Shown here: piece by piece, positions 41,823 to 43,358 of the stretch | Numbering within the stretch: position 1 is the first letter of the stretch | How the letters are laid out: each line of letters opens with the position of its first letter | Assembly: GCA_024277915.1 (NCBI GenBank) | Contig: JAJRUG010000070.1 | Location: 1-43,358, forward strand | DNA: 43,358 nucleotides | Direction: 5' to 3' | From: Gammaproteobacteria bacterium | GTDB lineage: Bacteria; Pseudomonadota; Gammaproteobacteria; Steroidobacterales; GCA-2729495 | Translations under genes and position numbers: made by a program | Notes under the pieces: model-generated | Told to the model about the DNA's origin: nothing | The model's database searches: none | Seen by the model: the letters and a program-made list of their open reading frames with translations, nothing else

Positions 41823-42962
41823 ATGGTAATTCGTGAACCAAGCTTCACTCTGGGGATTGAGGAAGAGTATCTTCTTGTTGATCTTCAGACGCTGGATCTA
41901 GTGAGCGACCCGCCAGACAGGATTCTTGCCGAGTGCCAGCGTCTTTGCAGCGAGCAGGTTGCGCCTGAGTTATTACGTTCACAAATTGAAGTAGGAACCC
42001 GGGTATGTGCGAATATCGCAGATGCGCGAGCTGATCTTGCTCACCTTCGCAAAGTAGTGATCGATGTGACGGCAGAGGAAGGAATGGCGCCTATCGCTGC
42101 GTCTACGCACCCTTTTGCCAGTTGGATGAAGCAAAAACCAACTCAACGCGCGCGGTATAGCAGTTTGACGACCGAATTGCAGGCAGCTGCCCGCCGCATG
42201 CTGATTTGTGGCATGCATGTTCATATCGGTATCAATGATGACGAATTGCGGATTGATCTTGTCAATCAAATGAGCTATTTCGTGCCGCATCTCCTGGCGC
42301 TGAGTACCTCATCTCCATTTTGGGAGGGGCAGGACACCGGACTACGGTCTTACAGGCTGACGATTTTCGATGTTTTGCCGCGAACCGGGCTCCCGGAGAG
42401 ATTTGCCAGCTTTGGTGAGTACCAAAGACATCTGGATGTACTGATCGGTGCCGGGTTGCTCGAAGATGCGACCAAAATCTGGTGGGATATCAGGCCCAGC
42501 GCTCGTTACCCCACTATAGAAACACGCATTTTCGATGTGTGTTCTTCAATTGACGATGCGATCAGCCTCGCTGCGCTGACCATGTGCATTTTACGCATGC
42601 TTTATCGGCTAAGGCTCGATAATCAGCGTTGGCGGGTATATAGCCGAATGCTCATCAGTGAAAACCGCTGGCGTGCCATGCGCTACGGTCTGGATGAAGG
42701 GTTGCTGGATCTGGCAAAGGGAAGCGTGACGCCATTCAATGAATTACTCGACGAGATTCTGGAACTGGTTGCCGAAGATAGCGAAGCGCTCGGTTGTTGT
42801 GCGGAGCTTGCCCATGCCCGTCGGATTCTGGAACGAGGTACCAGCGCGCATCGACAGGTCGCTGTATTCAAGCAGGCAGTCTCAGGTGGCGCCAGTGATT
42901 CCGAGGCGCTGTGTGAGGTCGTACAGTTCCTGGTAGATGAAACCGCAACCGGGCTGGAATAA
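41823..42962 (+). CDS. YbdK-type carboxylate-amine ligase (glutamate-cysteine ligase family 2)
   Basis: A 379-residue ATP-dependent ligase of the GCS2/YbdK family, which has weak glutamate-cysteine ligase activity in characterised members. Seen: GIEEEYLLVD at 11-20, the metal-binding RSQIEVGTRVCANI, PIAASTHPFASW, CGMHVHIGI and IWWDIRPSARYPTIETRIFDV. A good Shine-Dalgarno GGAGG lies about 11 bases before ATG 41823. It is a common housekeeping-type gene and sits with DusA at the right edge, so it probably marks the end of the polysaccharide region. Confidence 0.92.
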   Translation: MVIREPSFTLGIEEEYLLVDLQTLDLVSDPPDRILAECQRLCSEQVAPELLRSQIEVGTRVCANIADARADLAHLRKVVIDVTAEEGMAPIAASTHPFASWMKQKPTQRARYSSLTTELQAAARRMLICGMHVHIGINDDELRIDLVNQMSYFVPHLLALSTSSPFWEGQDTGLRSYRLTIFDVLPRTGLPERFASFGEYQRHLDVLIGAGLLEDATKIWWDIRPSARYPTIETRIFDVCSSIDDAISLAALTMCILRMLYRLRLDNQRWRVYSRMLISENRWRAMRYGLDEGLLDLAKGSVTPFNELLDEILELVAEDSEALGCCAELAHARRILERGTSAHRQVAVFKQAVSGGASDSEALCEVVQFLVDETATGLE

Positions 42963-42990
42963 GCTGCGCCAGCCGTTTGAACAGTTTTGA

Positions 42991-43358
42991 TGGAATACCA
43001 GTACCAGGCACGTACGATACGACCGGCTGTTTTTGTAGCGCCAATGATGGGCTACACGGATCGGCACTGCCGCTATTTTTTCAGGCTGCTTGCGCCCGAT
43101 GTCGGGCTCTACTCGGAAATGATCATGGCCAAGGCTGTGGTCCTCGGTGATCGGGAGCGGTTACTCGGATTCGATAGCAGTGAACACCCGTTGGGTATCC
43201 AGTTGGGTGGCAGCGTACCTGCAGATCTTGCCCGTGCGGCAGTGATTGCAACAGAATATGGTTATGATGAGATCAACCTGAATATTGGTTGTCCCAGCGA
43301 TCGTGTCCGGTCAGGCGGATTCGGCGCCTGTCTCATGGCGCAGCCTGAGCTGGTGGCA
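42991..43358 (+). CDS. dusA: tRNA-dihydrouridine synthase A, 5' part (truncated by window end)
   Basis: Only 122 codons are present; the gene continues past the window. The protein would reduce uridine to dihydrouridine in tRNA using FMN. Seen: VAPMMGYTDRHCRYFFRLL, where most DusA proteins have MMDWTDRHCR, the HPLGIQLGGS substrate-binding strand, and GYDEINLNIGCPSDRV with the catalytic cysteine, followed by GGFGACLM. All are characteristic of the DusA branch. ATG 42991 is 28 bases after the previous stop; no strong ribosome-binding site is seen. GY in place of DW in the first motif is a small deviation. Confidence 0.95.

Noticed and set aside
1-43358. CRISPR arrays, tRNA and rRNA genes
   Set aside because: No regularly spaced repeats and no tRNA or rRNA signatures were seen while reading both strands.

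Overview
The window looks like chromosomal DNA of a gammaproteobacterium of the exosortase A (XrtA/PEP-CTERM) type, with GC content close to 50 % by eye. I base this on recognisable members of the XrtA-associated families: acyl-CoA ligase, PLP-dependent decarboxylase, hydrolases 1 and 2, a TIGR03088-type sugar transferase, an O-glycosylation-ligase/Wzy-type polymerase, and the PrsK/PrsR two-component pair. DusA and a YbdK-type carboxylate-amine ligase form the housekeeping edge on the right. The species cannot be named from the sequence. No exosortase gene and no protein with a PEP-CTERM tail lies inside the window.

Layout. Positions 1-1456 are accessory DNA: a probable IS21-type insertion-sequence end, an intact HigB/HigA-like toxin-antitoxin operon with its own promoter and operator, and a relic of a second, unrelated toxin. 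A metallo-beta-lactamase-fold hydrolase follows (1457-2272), then an intergenic stretch with a strong orphan terminator. Positions 2593-19846 hold a mosaic exopolysaccharide/exosortase-A region in short blocks of alternating strand: glycosyltransferases, acyl-CoA ligase and decarboxylase, FkbM methyltransferase, DegT-type aminotransferase, sulfotransferase, O-antigen-ligase-like polymerase, polysaccharide deacetylase, TPR protein, an AsnB-like protein with a degenerate glutaminase domain, an acyl carrier protein, and two alpha/beta hydrolases. At 20508-22898 a large secreted kelch/Ig/C-terminal-domain protein sits behind a class I cyclic-di-GMP riboswitch. Positions 33388-22976 (minus strand) form a nine-gene sugar-nucleotide and export block: two tandem MOP flippases, a duplicated cysteine-containing protein of unknown function, nucleotidyltransferase, PIG-L deacetylase, UXS-like epimerase/decarboxylase, UDP-glucose dehydrogenase, RfbC-like epimerase and a SAF-type oxidoreductase. 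Then come a TonB-dependent receptor, a TMEM220-like membrane protein, a lipoprotein behind a second cyclic-di-GMP riboswitch, PrsK and PrsR, a hairpin repeat with 27-base arms, GalE, a YbdK-type ligase and the start of DusA.

How the genes may work together (inference). UDP-glucose dehydrogenase, the UXS-like enzyme, GalE and the cytidylyltransferase-like block would supply activated sugars. The glycosyltransferases would assemble a repeat unit, the flippases would export it, and the Wzy/ligase-like protein would polymerise or ligate it. The aminotransferase, deacetylases, methyltransferase, sulfotransferase and the acyl-CoA ligase/ACP/decarboxylase/AsnB-like/hydrolase set would decorate it or make a small acyl-amide substituent. 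PrsK/PrsR is the expected sigma-54-dependent regulator of the exosortase system. Two cyclic-di-GMP riboswitches would tie two exported proteins of the locus to biofilm signalling. This double RNA control, the AsnB-like protein without a catalytic cysteine and the duplicated cysteine protein are the most interesting points.
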